A stretch of 64,000 bases of DNA from Pelotomaculum schinkii (GCF_004369205.1 NZ_QFGA01000001.1:248001-312000), one strand, 5' to 3'; counted from the first letter of the stretch, positions 53,911 through 63,154 are shown. Notes: generated from the letters alone by a model not told the origin. Translations and numbers: made by a program.

Positions 53911-56151
53911 ATGGGAATTTTAGGTCAAATGAAGGAAGAGCTCAAATATGAAATTATCGGGATCGCCCTCATAGCCTTAGGGGTGCTTGGTCTACTCAGC
54001 ATTCTGGTCCCTTCCTCCGGGCTGGTCAGTGTATGTATAGACAGGGTCTTCAAAAGTATTGCGGGAGAAGGGCGCTACCTTTTTCCATTGCTTCTTGCCA
54101 TGGGAGGCGCCAGGCTGGTGCTAAAGCGGCGCAGTACCACCACGGTGTCCGAAAGAATGTATGGAGCGCTGCTCTTGTTCCTATTGATCTTGACCTTTTG
54201 CCACCTGATTATACCTGTGGACGACTCCTTCAAGGCGGGTTGGAACGGTGACGGCGGAGGCCTTTTGGGAGCTGTATTCAGCTATATTTTAAGAAAATCC
54301 TTCGGAATTGTCGGCACCTATATAATTCTTGCCGCCGCCGGGATTATCGCGCTCCTGCTTTTAACCAACCTTTCCCTGGCAACCTTGACCAAGGGATTTG
54401 CATCCGGTTTGTGGTCCGGGGTTAAAAGCAGCTTGCAGGGATTGGACAACTTTTTCTTCACCAAGGTAGAAGAAGACAAGGAGGCTCCAGCCAATGCTCC
54501 TGTCATTATAGATAATACGGAGGAACCATTCCCAACCGGGGCGCCGCCCGCAGGGCTGAAAGAACGGGCCGGTAATGAGCAGAATATCCCCATGATTTCT
54601 GACTATGACAGCAAAAAAGAGGTTGTCAACCCGGACAGGCCGGAAGCTGGACCTGGTGAAGAAGCAAAAGAAGATGAAGAATTGGATGCCCTGTTTAACA
54701 AGGACTTCTCAGGGGATCTGGGCGCTTACAAACTGCCACCCCTGACCATACTATCACGTCCCTTGAAGGCTAAAAATATTCGTTTGAGTAAAGATATCAA
54801 TGAAAATATTCGTATCCTTGAGGAAACCCTGGAGAGTTTCGGCGTGAAGGCAAAGGTAATGCAGGTTTCCCGGGGACCCGCCATTACCCGCTATGAAATC
54901 CAACCTCCGGCAGGGGTTAAGGTCAGCAGAATTGTAAGCCTGGCCGATGATATTGCCCTGTCCATGGCAGCGCCGGATGTGCGGATCGAAGCTCCTATCC
55001 CCGGGAAGGCTGCGGTGGGTATCGAGGTCCCGAACAAGGAGATATCCATGGTCCACATTAGAGACTTGCTGGAAACTCAGGAGTTCGGGCAGGCCAAATC
55101 AAAGCTGACCGTAGTTTTCGGTAAGGATATTGCCGGAAACCCTATTGTTAGCGATTTGGCTAAAATGCCCCACTTGCTGATTGCTGGAGCAACAGGTTCA
55201 GGTAAGAGCGTCTGCCTCAATACCCTGATCGCAAGTATACTATTCAAAGCCACGCCCGATGAAGTAAAGTTTTTAATGATAGATCCGAAGATGGTCGAAC
55301 TGGCTACCTATAACGGTATTCCCCACCTGGCGTCCCCGGTGGTTACAGACCCAAGAAAAGCGGCAACGTCTCTGCGTTGGGCGGCCCGGGAGATGGAACG
55401 CCGCTACACGCTTTTTGCGTCTGTTGGCGTTCGTGATATCACCCGCTACAATACCGTAATTAGAACAAAAGATCCGGGCGGCGCCCAGCCGCTTCCCTTC
55501 ATGGTGGTAATTATAGACGAGCTGGCCGACCTGATGATAGTCGCCCCTGCCGACGTTGAGGACGCAATATGCAGGTTGGCTCAGATGGCCAGGGCTGCCG
55601 GCATCCACCTGGTGGTGGCGACCCAGCGCCCTTCCGTGGACGTAATTACCGGCCTGATCAAGGCCAATATTCCTTCCAGAGTTTCATTTGCGGTATCTTC
55701 CCAAATAGACTCGCGCACCATTCTGGATATGGGAGGGGCTGAAAAACTCCTCGGTAAGGGGGACATGCTGTTCTTCCCGGTGGGAGCATCTAAGCCGGTC
55801 CGGGTTCAGGGCGCCTTTCTTTCCGATCGCGAGGTGGACGACCTGGTCAACTACCTTAAAAAGCAGGCCGAGCCCGTATATGATGATAAGATCCTTGTTG
55901 AAACCCCTGCAGAGGAGCCCGCCCCGGAGATTGAGGATGAACTGCTGGCTCAGGCGGTTTTAATTCTTATCGAGAGCGGGCACGCCTCTATTTCAATGCT
56001 GCAACGGAGACTGCACATAGGCTATGCCAGGGCCGCGCGCCTTATTGACATTATGGAAAAGAGGGGTATCGTGGGGGGTTATGAGGGGAGCAAACCGAGG
56101 GCAATACTAATGTCACTGGAGCAGTACCAGCAAGTTTTTAAGAAGAGGTGA
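53911..56151 (+). CDS. ftsK: FtsK/SpoIIIE-family DNA translocase
   Basis: The 746-residue motor pumps chromosomal DNA through the septum during division or sporulation. Four hydrophobic segments lie in the first 170 residues, followed by an acidic linker, an alpha domain, and the beta motor domain with Walker A GATGSGKSVCLNTLI and Walker B FMVVIIDELADL. The C-terminal gamma winged-helix (GHASISMLQRRLHIGYARAARLID) recognises orienting sequences. A G-rich ribosome site precedes the ATG. Context after tepA-ylzJ is that of spoIIIE in Bacillus. Confidence 0.95.
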   Translation: MGILGQMKEELKYEIIGIALIALGVLGLLSILVPSSGLVSVCIDRVFKSIAGEGRYLFPLLLAMGGARLVLKRRSTTTVSERMYGALLLFLLILTFCHLIIPVDDSFKAGWNGDGGGLLGAVFSYILRKSFGIVGTYIILAAAGIIALLLLTNLSLATLTKGFASGLWSGVKSSLQGLDNFFFTKVEEDKEAPANAPVIIDNTEEPFPTGAPPAGLKERAGNEQNIPMISDYDSKKEVVNPDRPEAGPGEEAKEDEELDALFNKDFSGDLGAYKLPPLTILSRPLKAKNIRLSKDINENIRILEETLESFGVKAKVMQVSRGPAITRYEIQPPAGVKVSRIVSLADDIALSMAAPDVRIEAPIPGKAAVGIEVPNKEISMVHIRDLLETQEFGQAKSKLTVVFGKDIAGNPIVSDLAKMPHLLIAGATGSGKSVCLNTLIASILFKATPDEVKFLMIDPKMVELATYNGIPHLASPVVTDPRKAATSLRWAAREMERRYTLFASVGVRDITRYNTVIRTKDPGGAQPLPFMVVIIDELADLMIVAPADVEDAICRLAQMARAAGIHLVVATQRPSVDVITGLIKANIPSRVSFAVSSQIDSRTILDMGGAEKLLGKGDMLFFPVGASKPVRVQGAFLSDREVDDLVNYLKKQAEPVYDDKILVETPAEEPAPEIEDELLAQAVLILIESGHASISMLQRRLHIGYARAARLIDIMEKRGIVGGYEGSKPRAILMSLEQYQQVFKKR

Positions 56152-56250
56152 TATGTTCTACCTTTAACTTGACAGGACTGGCGTAATATATTTACTTAAA
56201 AAAGGAGACCCTAAGATTGTATGGTTTAGCTGGACCGGCAGGTGCGCTCG

Positions 56251-57285
56251 ATGGTTGAAGAAATAACTATTGAAGAAGCCCTAAATTTAAAAAACGCTTT
56301 ATTCATTGATGTCCGTTCGGAAGGTGAGTTTGCAGAAGCGACCATTCCGGGCGCTGTAAATATCCCTGTTTTTGAAAATGAAGAGAGAGCAGCTATTGGA
56401 ACCTTGTATCATCAGGCAGGGCCTGATCACGCGCGAAGGCTGGGCCTTAAGTTGGTTGCCCCAAAGCTTCCGCAAAAACTGACAGCCGTTGACCAGCTGG
56501 CAGGGGATAAAAGCCTGGCAATATTTTGCTGGCGGGGTGGACAACGCAGCCAGTTCATGGCCGGCCTGTTAGATATCATGGGCTATCCCGTTTACCGGGT
56601 AATTGGCGGCTATAAGGCTTACCGCCAATATGTCAACATCTACTTGGGCCGGGAGGAGCTTACCCAGAAAGCAGTTGTGCTGCATGGCCTAACCGGTGTT
56701 GGAAAAACCGAGGCGCTGGTTGCGCTGGAGGAAAGAGGACTGCCGGCGCTTGACCTTGAGGGCCTTGCCGAACACCGCGGCTCGGTTTACGGTAAGATCG
56801 GCCTGCCGCCCTCACCCTCCCAAAAGGCGTTTGAAAGTTCTATTGTAAAATTTTTAACCACCCTCGGAGATAACAGCATTTTTTTCGTCGAGTGTGAAAG
56901 CAGGCGGATAGGCAACCTCCTGGTACCGTCCCCATTGATGTCCTCTATTAAAAATGGAATTCGCGTTCTTCTGTACGCGCCGATTGACCAGAGGGTAAAA
57001 AGGATCCGCGACGTCTATACCTGTGGTCCTGACAATAATATCAAGGAACTGCAAAGGGCAACCGCCTCTCTCGAAAAGAAGATAGGCCGCAATAGGGTGG
57101 AAACGTTAAACAGCATGCTGGCCGAAGGCAATTTCGAACCGGTTTTCACCTATCTTTTGAAGTATTATTACGACCCCCTCTATAAGTACCCGGAAGTACC
57201 GGACGATAATTACGACCTCTGTGTGGATACCACTGATATGAAGAAGGCTGTAGATGATATTGTGGAATTTGCCAAAGGGCTCTGA
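56251..57285 (+). CDS. mnmH: tRNA 2-selenouridine/geranylthiouridine synthase MnmH (SelU)
   Basis: MnmH exchanges sulfur for selenium at wobble uridine 34 of some tRNAs, via a geranylated intermediate, using selenophosphate. The 344-residue protein joins an N-terminal rhodanese domain (FIDVRSEGEF; catalytic Cys93 in IFCWRGGQRS) to a P-loop domain (GLTGVGKT at 146-153). The ATG at 56251 is preferred; a GTG at 56242 is possible. A TTGACA at 56169 with TTTACT 16 bases later may be its promoter. It implies a selenophosphate supply elsewhere in the genome; no selD is in the window. Confidence 0.92.
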   Translation: MVEEITIEEALNLKNALFIDVRSEGEFAEATIPGAVNIPVFENEERAAIGTLYHQAGPDHARRLGLKLVAPKLPQKLTAVDQLAGDKSLAIFCWRGGQRSQFMAGLLDIMGYPVYRVIGGYKAYRQYVNIYLGREELTQKAVVLHGLTGVGKTEALVALEERGLPALDLEGLAEHRGSVYGKIGLPPSPSQKAFESSIVKFLTTLGDNSIFFVECESRRIGNLLVPSPLMSSIKNGIRVLLYAPIDQRVKRIRDVYTCGPDNNIKELQRATASLEKKIGRNRVETLNSMLAEGNFEPVFTYLLKYYYDPLYKYPEVPDDNYDLCVDTTDMKKAVDDIVEFAKGL

Positions 57286-57349
57286 AGGCAGTTTCACGGC
57301 GAGTTGGATGTTACTTTGTACTAGTTAAGCCGGCGTGGGAGGAGATCAT

Positions 57350-58093
57350 ATGGAAATCGGCAACAGCTTAAAGGAAGCCAGGGAAGCTCGCAAGTTGTCC
57401 CTGGAGGAAGTTGAAGAAGAAACCAAGATCCGCCGCAAGTACCTGCAGGCTTTGGAAAACGAGCAGTATGAGGTCCTGCCCGGTCAGGTTTATGCCAAGG
57501 CCTTTTTGAAAAATTATGCCCGGTTTTTAAACCTCAATGTTGAAGAAGTTATGGCCGCCTTTAACCACTCCCCTGCCGAAGAGGCGCCTCAACCTCAGGA
57601 CAGTAACAATATCAGCCGGACTGAACCCGAATTAAAACGCGGCCAAAAACCCCGCTATTGGCTTTACCTGGCGACGGTGGTGATTGTGATGGGGCTTACT
57701 GTATCTGTCTATTACACAGTACGTAGCATAGGGTTCAACCATCCCGCCAGAGGGGAGTTCAAGACCGAAGAACAGAACCAGGCTCCTCCCAATCCATCCG
57801 TCGGTCAGCAGCCCCCGGCAGAGGAGCCAATCAACAAGCAGGAGGGGGTTCGGCTGACTTTCAGCGTGACCAAGAATACATGCTGGATGCGGGTAATTGT
57901 GGATGGCGCGCCCGCCTTTCAGGGTGAGGTGTCGGCCGGTCAGACCCAAGAGTTTACGGGCACAGAGAAAATTTCTTTTAGACTGGGCAACGCCGGTGTG
58001 GTTCAGGTACAGCTAAATGGGCAGGACCTCGGTTTTCTTGGTGAGGAAGGAGCGGTTATCGACCGGGAGTTCACATCTTCCCCGACGGGCTAA
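57350..58093 (+). CDS. rodZ: RodZ-like helix-turn-helix membrane protein
   Basis: This 247-residue protein matches RodZ/YmfM, which links the cytoskeleton to cell-wall synthesis. A cytoplasmic helix-turn-helix domain occupies residues 4-75 (LKEAREARKLSLEEVEEETK and YAKAFLKNYARFL), a membrane helix about 104-122 (WLYLATVVIVMGLTVSVYY), and an extracellular C-terminal DUF4115 beta domain from about 160, after a Pro/Gln/Glu linker. GGAGGAG precedes the ATG. A hairpin without a T-run (58099-58119) follows. Confidence 0.9.
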   Translation: MEIGNSLKEAREARKLSLEEVEEETKIRRKYLQALENEQYEVLPGQVYAKAFLKNYARFLNLNVEEVMAAFNHSPAEEAPQPQDSNNISRTEPELKRGQKPRYWLYLATVVIVMGLTVSVYYTVRSIGFNHPARGEFKTEEQNQAPPNPSVGQQPPAEEPINKQEGVRLTFSVTKNTCWMRVIVDGAPAFQGEVSAGQTQEFTGTEKISFRLGNAGVVQVQLNGQDLGFLGEEGAVIDREFTSSPTG

Positions 58094-58098
58094 AGGAA

Positions 58099-58119
58099 AA
58101 CTGCCGGTAACCGGCAGTT
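58099..58119 (+). terminator. Hairpin after rodZ
   Basis: AACTGCCGG pairs perfectly with CCGGCAGTT around TAA. No T-run follows, so it may be a weak terminator or RNA-end stabiliser. The gap from here to 58287 otherwise holds only the dispersed-repeat copy at 58191. Confidence 0.45.
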
Positions 58120-58190
58120 ATTGAGCACAATGGGCTATATTATGCAAAAGGGTTAGCCGTATCGCTGATCCTACAGAGAAAGAGCAAACA

Positions 58191-58221
58191 TTTGTGCGAA
58201 TGAATTCGCACCTACATTTTT
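58191..58221 (+). repeat. Structured dispersed repeat, copy C (second half only)
   Basis: The perfect palindrome GTGCGAAT-GA-ATTCGCAC followed by CTACATTTTT matches the right half of the repeat at 7877-7946 and of its reverse copy at 60898-60969. The CGGCGC hairpin of the other copies is absent. It lies between the ends of rodZ and the minus-strand fakB, which converge here. Confidence 0.6.
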
Positions 58222-58287
58222 GGGGTATCGCTTCGTATGCCGGACTCTTGTTTTCAGGGTAGTGCCGTACCGCTGAAGCTGCGCGGT

Positions 58288-59130
58288 TTACTCAGTTATA
58301 AAGACTGCTCCCACCACGCCTGGCCCAACGTGTGTCCCTACAACCGGTCCGACTTTAGAAATAATCGGCTTATCGCAGTTCACAATTGGCGTTAATAATT
58401 TCAGGACCAGCTCTGCGCCTTCCGGAGCGTCACCATGTAAAACACAGCATTTGATCCTTTTACCGCCTGCTTTCTCCGCAATAATTTGCGCCAATCGTTC
58501 AATCGCTCTGGCTTTGCCCCGAACCTTTTCATATGGCTCAACAACACCCTCATTTAAGTATAGAATTGGTTTTATACTGAGGATGGCGCCCAACAAAGCC
58601 TGAGCTTTCCCGATTCTGCCGCCTTCTTTAAGGTATTTTAGACTGTCGACGCTAAAAAACAACCTGATTTTGGGAATTGTCTTATGTATGATATCCATGA
58701 TATCAGCCTTGCTTTTGCCCATCATGGCAGCCCGGGCTGCCTCCAGGACCAACAGGCCGAGCCCCATACTACACGACTTGGAATCAACGACTTCGATATC
58801 ACTTCCCGGAAACATATCCCTGGCCACTCGCGCTGACTGCGCAGTGCCGCTCATAACTGAGCTGATATGAATAGAAATGATGCTATATTGAGGCAGTAGG
58901 TGCCCGTAACAATCGGCAAACTCAGCAGGGGAAGGCTGGGATGTGGTTGCTGTTTGCCCCTTTTCCGTTAAGCGCTGGTAAAATTCTTCTGTTTGCATGT
59001 CCACGCCATCAAAAAACGTATCATTACCGTTAAAAATCACCTTAAGCGGCACCACTGTAATACCATATTGGGAGACCAGCTCATTTGGGAGGTCGGCGGT
59101 ACTGTCGGTTACTATGGCGATTTTGTTCAT
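58288..59130 (-). CDS. fakB: DegV-family fatty-acid-binding protein (FakB)
   Basis: DegV proteins bind a fatty acid and present it to FakA for phosphorylation. The 280-residue protein opens with IAIVTDSTADLP, has TSQPSPAEF, HISSVMSGTAQSA and the conserved RIGKAQALLGAILSIKPIL, all DegV signatures. The ATG at 59130 has CAGGTG about ten bases upstream on the minus strand. It begins 16 bases after the fakA stop, so both lie in one transcript. Confidence 0.87.
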   Translation of the reverse strand: MNKIAIVTDSTADLPNELVSQYGITVVPLKVIFNGNDTFFDGVDMQTEEFYQRLTEKGQTATTSQPSPAEFADCYGHLLPQYSIISIHISSVMSGTAQSARVARDMFPGSDIEVVDSKSCSMGLGLLVLEAARAAMMGKSKADIMDIIHKTIPKIRLFFSVDSLKYLKEGGRIGKAQALLGAILSIKPILYLNEGVVEPYEKVRGKARAIERLAQIIAEKAGGKRIKCCVLHGDAPEGAELVLKLLTPIVNCDKPIISKVGPVVGTHVGPGVVGAVFITE

Positions 59131-59146
59131 GTGATATAACACCTGC

Positions 59147-60769
59147 TTATTCTACGGAAATTATAAAGTCATATACCGGCTGACCGCCGTTTTGCACTTC
59201 AAACTCGTGCCCGCTGAATTTCTGCATCATCTGATCAGCCAGCCTTTCAGCCTGCTCTGAAGACACTCCCTCTCCAAAGTAAAGGGTCACCAACCGTCCT
59301 TCACCATGAAGCATGGCCGCCAGCAAGTATTCCATTACTCCAGACAGATCTTTCCCGCTGGTTTTGAGGTCCCCATCAGCCAGGCCAATAATGCTGTCCT
59401 TGGTAATTTCCATCCCCGCGTAGTTGGTATCACGAACCGCCCTGGTAATCTCCCCCGTCCGGACCGATGACAGGGACAGGTTCATTTTTTGTGTCGCAAC
59501 GGCAATATCGTCTCCCGGATTAAGGGTCAAAAGAGCGCTTAACCCCTGGGGTATGCTTTTAGTAGGAACTACAATAGTATCCTTAAGTGATAAACTGCCT
59601 GCCAGCTCCGCCGTCATAACCACATTTTTGTTGTTGGGCAGGATGACGACCTGTTCAGCTTTCAGCTCCTCAATAGCCCTCAAAATTTCACCGGCGCTGG
59701 GATTCAAAGTCTGCCCCCCGGCAATAACCATATCCGCCCCGAGGTTTTTCATGATCTCGATAATACCCATACCAAAGCCCACAGAGATAATACTAAAAAT
59801 ATTATCCGGGTCTGTCTGAGCGCCTTTTGAACGCATGGCCTTATTTTGTTCGCGCATATTTGTTATCTTTAAATCGTTCAAGGCGCCGTATTTCAAGCAG
59901 TATTCAATGACAAGTCCAGGGTGGTTGGAGTGTATATGGATTTTGGTCAGATCCCCTGAGCCAACCACCATAAGACTATCACCGTAAGTTGATAATTCCT
60001 GTTTTATTTTTTCCAGTGGCAGGCCGTTTCCAGTGAGCAAAAACTCGGTACAGTAACAAAAACCTATGGTTTCTACTGCCCTTGTGTTTCCCAATTTTAC
60101 ACCTGTCTCGGCCTCCCGGCCGGCGACTGGCTGCAATATGGCCTTGGCGGCCGGTGAGGCGCTTTTTAGGGCGCTCAAACATCCTTCCAGGATAACAACA
60201 AAACCTTTCCCGCCTGCGTCAACAACGCCGGCCTCTTTAAGAGCCGGAAGCTGATTGGGCGTCTCCTTCAGGGCCGTAAAGGCTTTTTTAAAAACCGCGA
60301 CCATCATGCGGAGCAGATTGTTGCTGCGTTGAGCCGCAGCTTCTTCAGCAGTTTTTCTTACTACGGTTAAAATAGTACCTTCCACCGGACTCAATACCGC
60401 CTGGTAAGCCATACTGGCGCCATCTTCAAAAGCCTCTATGATATCTACAGCAGTTGCTCTTTCCTTAACCCTCAGCGATCTGGCGAACCCTTGCAGAACC
60501 TGAGAAAGAATTACACCGGAATTACCCCTTGCGCCAATAAGACCGCCCCTGGCGGCAGCCTCCGCCACCAAACCGATATGATTGGAATTTGTGGCGACGG
60601 CTTCTTTCACAGCCGAAGCCAGGGTATGGTACATATTAGTCCCGGTATCACCGTCGGGAACCGGAAAAACATTGAGAGCGTCAATACCTCCCTTTGACTG
60701 TTCCAGCAGGTCTACTGCTCCCCGAAACATCAATTTTAAATCGTCGCCGTCGAATGAATATACTCCCAC
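59147..60769 (-). CDS. fakA: Fatty acid kinase catalytic subunit FakA (YloV/DAK family)
   Basis: FakA uses ATP to phosphorylate FakB-bound fatty acid, giving acyl-phosphate for phospholipid synthesis. The 540-residue protein begins with the DhaL-type ATP site NVFPVPDGDTGTNMY and GLIGARGNSGVILSQ, then a middle domain and a C-terminal DegV-like third domain (VIAGGQTLNPSAGE; LPNNKNVVMTAE). The GTG start has GAGGGG seven bases upstream. In Bacillus yloV lies elsewhere; here the pair interrupts a plus-strand region. Confidence 0.87.
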   Translation of the reverse strand: MGVYSFDGDDLKLMFRGAVDLLEQSKGGIDALNVFPVPDGDTGTNMYHTLASAVKEAVATNSNHIGLVAEAAARGGLIGARGNSGVILSQVLQGFARSLRVKERATAVDIIEAFEDGASMAYQAVLSPVEGTILTVVRKTAEEAAAQRSNNLLRMMVAVFKKAFTALKETPNQLPALKEAGVVDAGGKGFVVILEGCLSALKSASPAAKAILQPVAGREAETGVKLGNTRAVETIGFCYCTEFLLTGNGLPLEKIKQELSTYGDSLMVVGSGDLTKIHIHSNHPGLVIEYCLKYGALNDLKITNMREQNKAMRSKGAQTDPDNIFSIISVGFGMGIIEIMKNLGADMVIAGGQTLNPSAGEILRAIEELKAEQVVILPNNKNVVMTAELAGSLSLKDTIVVPTKSIPQGLSALLTLNPGDDIAVATQKMNLSLSSVRTGEITRAVRDTNYAGMEITKDSIIGLADGDLKTSGKDLSGVMEYLLAAMLHGEGRLVTLYFGEGVSSEQAERLADQMMQKFSGHEFEVQNGGQPVYDFIISVE

Positions 60770-60897
60770 AGGATTTCCCCTCGTGAATCTTTTTTATATT
60801 TATTTCGACGTTTTCACTGCTTTTCCTTTGCAGGCTACGGTAAGGGAGAAAATTGAGGCTTTTATTGAAAGATACAGAAAAAAGCCTTGTGTCTACA

Positions 60898-60969
60898 CTG
60901 AAAATGTAGGTGTGAATTCATTCGCACAAAAGTTACATTAACCACAAAAGTCCGGCGCTAACGCGCCGT
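60898..60969 (-). repeat. Structured dispersed repeat, copy B
   Basis: Read on the minus strand, this matches the repeat at 7877-7946 almost end to end: a perfect CGGCGC/GCGCCG hairpin (loop GTTA here, GGCA there), a shared GCCGGACTT run, then TTGTGCGAATGAATTCACAC and CTACATTTTCAG. It lies in the 461-base gap between fakA and yajQ, which also holds a 32-codon ORF and the yajQ promoter. Confidence 0.65.
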
Positions 60970-60986
60970 GTTAGTGAGATGACTGC

Positions 60987-61085
60987 CTAGTAGAAATAAA
61001 TAGGGACAAGGTAAAGCTCATCAAGGTTGTTGTCAGCATCCTGGTCGTTGCCTATTATTTCTTGTTCTTGCCTCAGGTCGTCCAT
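60987..61085 (-). CDS. 32-residue acidic peptide, unconfirmed
   Basis: A 32-codon minus-strand frame starts with ATG at 61085, with GGGAGGTTGAAGA immediately before it, a good ribosome site. The product (MDDLRQEQEIIGNDQDADNN and a hydrophobic end LYLVPIYFY) is strongly acidic with an aromatic tail. It lies about 220 bases upstream of fakA on the same strand. It could be a leader peptide or a small free protein. The call rests only on the ribosome site and composition. Confidence 0.4.
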   Translation of the reverse strand: MDDLRQEQEIIGNDQDADNNLDELYLVPIYFY

Positions 61086-61167
61086 TCTTCAACCTCCCGA
61101 TATTGATCTATCCGTTATCATAGCAGATTGGACTTGCTGTAATAAAGATATTCATTTCAGGTAACCT

Positions 61168-61196
61168 TTGACATTTCTCTGTTTAGGTTGTAACAT
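61168..61196 (+). promoter_or_regulatory. Probable promoter of yajQ
   Basis: A perfect TTGACA (61168-61173) is 17 bases from TAACAT (61191-61196). The leader to the TTG at 61231 would be about 30 bases. Confidence 0.6.
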
Positions 61197-61230
61197 TTAA
61201 AAAAATAGCAGCTAGGCAGGTGTAAAACTT

Positions 61231-61728
61231 TTGGCAAAAGAAAATACATTCGATATCGTTTCACAGGTTGATCTCCAGGAGGTCAACAACGCCGTCAACC
61301 AGGCGCTTAAGGAACTTCAAACCAGGTTTGATTTTAAAGGCAGCAAAAGCGGAATAACCTATGACGGCGAACAGATTACTCTTGTCGGAGATGACGAGTT
61401 TAAACTAAAGAATGTGGTTGACATTTTGGAAGCAAAGATGGTAAAAAGGGGTATTAATTTAAAAGCCTTAAGGTACGGTAAGATTGAACCCTCCGCCAGG
61501 GACACCGTCCGCCAGCGGGTTAACCTTGTCCAGGGGGTGGACAAAGAACTTGCCAAAGTAATAACCAAGCTTGTTAAGGAAAGCAAGCTTAAAGTACAGG
61601 CTGCGATTCAAAACGACCAGGTTAGAATAAGTGGTAAAAACCGTGACGACCTCCAGGAAATCATGAAGATTATCAAAGGCCATGAATTTAATATCCCGCT
61701 GCAGTTTATTAATTACCGGACATTCTAG
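61231..61728 (+). CDS. yajQ: YajQ-family nucleotide-binding protein
   Basis: YajQ proteins bind nucleotides, and some members bind cyclic di-GMP. The 165-residue length is typical. The protein shows FDIVSQVDLQEVNNAVNQA, TRFDFKGSKSGI and a late IQNDQVRISGKNRDDLQ. The TTG start has CAGGTG about eight bases before it. It is transcribed away from fakA. Its precise role is not known in spore formers. Confidence 0.92.
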   Translation: MAKENTFDIVSQVDLQEVNNAVNQALKELQTRFDFKGSKSGITYDGEQITLVGDDEFKLKNVVDILEAKMVKRGINLKALRYGKIEPSARDTVRQRVNLVQGVDKELAKVITKLVKESKLKVQAAIQNDQVRISGKNRDDLQEIMKIIKGHEFNIPLQFINYRTF

Positions 61729-61764
61729 CGCATTCCCCGCATCCGGCTTATATTGCCATATCTT

Positions 61765-61792
61765 TTGATGTGGCGCCGTACTGGGTTATACT
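61765..61792 (+). promoter_or_regulatory. Probable promoter of rimO
   Basis: TTGATG (61765-61770) and TATACT (61787-61792) are 16 bases apart, about 30 bases before the rimO ATG. Confidence 0.55.
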
Positions 61793-61822
61793 ATATAAAA
61801 CTGCTTAAGAAAGGACATCCTG

Positions 61823-63154
61823 ATGACTATAAAAGTCGGACTGGTCAGTCTGGGCTGCCCGAAAAACCTGGTTGATTCTGAAATCATGCTGGGACTCCTG
61901 AAGGAGTCCGGCTTTATTATTACCAACCGTGAAAAGGAAGCGGATGTCATCATTGTTAATACGTGTTCGTTTATCAACGACGCCAAAGAAGAGTCCATCA
62001 AAACAATTTTTGAACTGGCGCGGCTCAAGGAGGAAGGAAATTGCCGCGCGCTACTGGTGGCGGGGTGTCTGGCCCAGCGCTACCATCGTGAGCTGACAGA
62101 GGAAATGCCGGAAGTTGACGGTCTTATCGGAACAGGCGCAATACATGAGGTTCCTGTTCTGGTACGACGGGCTCTGGCTGGAGAAAAAGCTTTTTTGGTA
62201 GAAAGTCCTGGTTACCTCCACACCTCGTTGCAGCCCAGAATGCAGGCAACGCCATCCTACACAAGTTATTTAAAAATTGCAGAAGGCTGTGACAACAGGT
62301 GCTCTTATTGTACAATTCCTCTCGTAAGAGGCCCGTTCAGAAGCAGGGAGGCGGAGGATATTATCAACGAGGCTGCCGGTATGGTTAAACAAGGGACCAA
62401 AGAGCTGGTCCTGGTAGCTCAGGATACCACCCGTTACGGCCTGGATCTATATGGCCGGCCGTATCTGGACAGCCTGCTCGAACGCCTGGCCGGTTTGGAG
62501 GGACTTATCTGGATAAGACTGCTCTACACTTACCCATCTCTCATTAACGATCAACTTATCCGTCTTATAGCCCGGGAAAAAAAGATTTGCAACTATCTGG
62601 ACATACCCCTGCAGCACGCATCAAACTCAGTCTTACAGCGGATGAAGCGGCAGGGCGGCAATGCAGAAATACAGCGGCTAATAAAAAAGCTGCGGGCCGA
62701 AATCCCCGGGATAATTCTACGGAGCACTTTTATAGTAGGTTTTCCGGGCGAAACCGAAGAGGATTTTGAGGAACTCTTAAGTTTTATGACCTCGATGCAG
62801 TTTGACCGGGTTGGTGTGTTTACCTATTCCAGGGAAGAGGATACTCCGGCAGCTTCCATGCCGGACCAGGTTCCCGAAGAAATTAAAATGGCCAGACGGG
62901 ATAAAGCGATGTCTCTCCAGCAAAAGATATCTCACGAAAAAAATCGCGGGAAAATTGGCGCCCAGTTGTCAGTTCTGGTAGAAAAGAAAAATACCGGGAA
63001 GACTTATACCGGAAGAAGCGAAGGTGACGCTCCCGGTATTGATGGCAAGGTAAAATTCACATCCGAGACCCATTTACAACCTGGTGATTTCGTAAAGGTA
63101 CTAATTACTGCAGCACAGCCATATGACCTGACCGGTAAACTGGTTCGTGAATAG
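61823..63154 (+). CDS. rimO: Ribosomal protein S12 methylthiotransferase RimO
   Basis: RimO is a radical-SAM enzyme that methylthiolates Asp of S12. The 443-residue protein has an N-terminal UPF0004 domain with three cluster cysteines (LGCPKNLVDSE, NTCSFI, AGCLAQRY), the radical-SAM motif CDNRCSYC (Cys156, 160, 163), and a C-terminal TRAM domain. The LGCPKNLVDSE opening separates it from MiaB and MtaB. GAAAGGA precedes the ATG. Confidence 0.94.
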   Translation: MTIKVGLVSLGCPKNLVDSEIMLGLLKESGFIITNREKEADVIIVNTCSFINDAKEESIKTIFELARLKEEGNCRALLVAGCLAQRYHRELTEEMPEVDGLIGTGAIHEVPVLVRRALAGEKAFLVESPGYLHTSLQPRMQATPSYTSYLKIAEGCDNRCSYCTIPLVRGPFRSREAEDIINEAAGMVKQGTKELVLVAQDTTRYGLDLYGRPYLDSLLERLAGLEGLIWIRLLYTYPSLINDQLIRLIAREKKICNYLDIPLQHASNSVLQRMKRQGGNAEIQRLIKKLRAEIPGIILRSTFIVGFPGETEEDFEELLSFMTSMQFDRVGVFTYSREEDTPAASMPDQVPEEIKMARRDKAMSLQQKISHEKNRGKIGAQLSVLVEKKNTGKTYTGRSEGDAPGIDGKVKFTSETHLQPGDFVKVLITAAQPYDLTGKLVRE

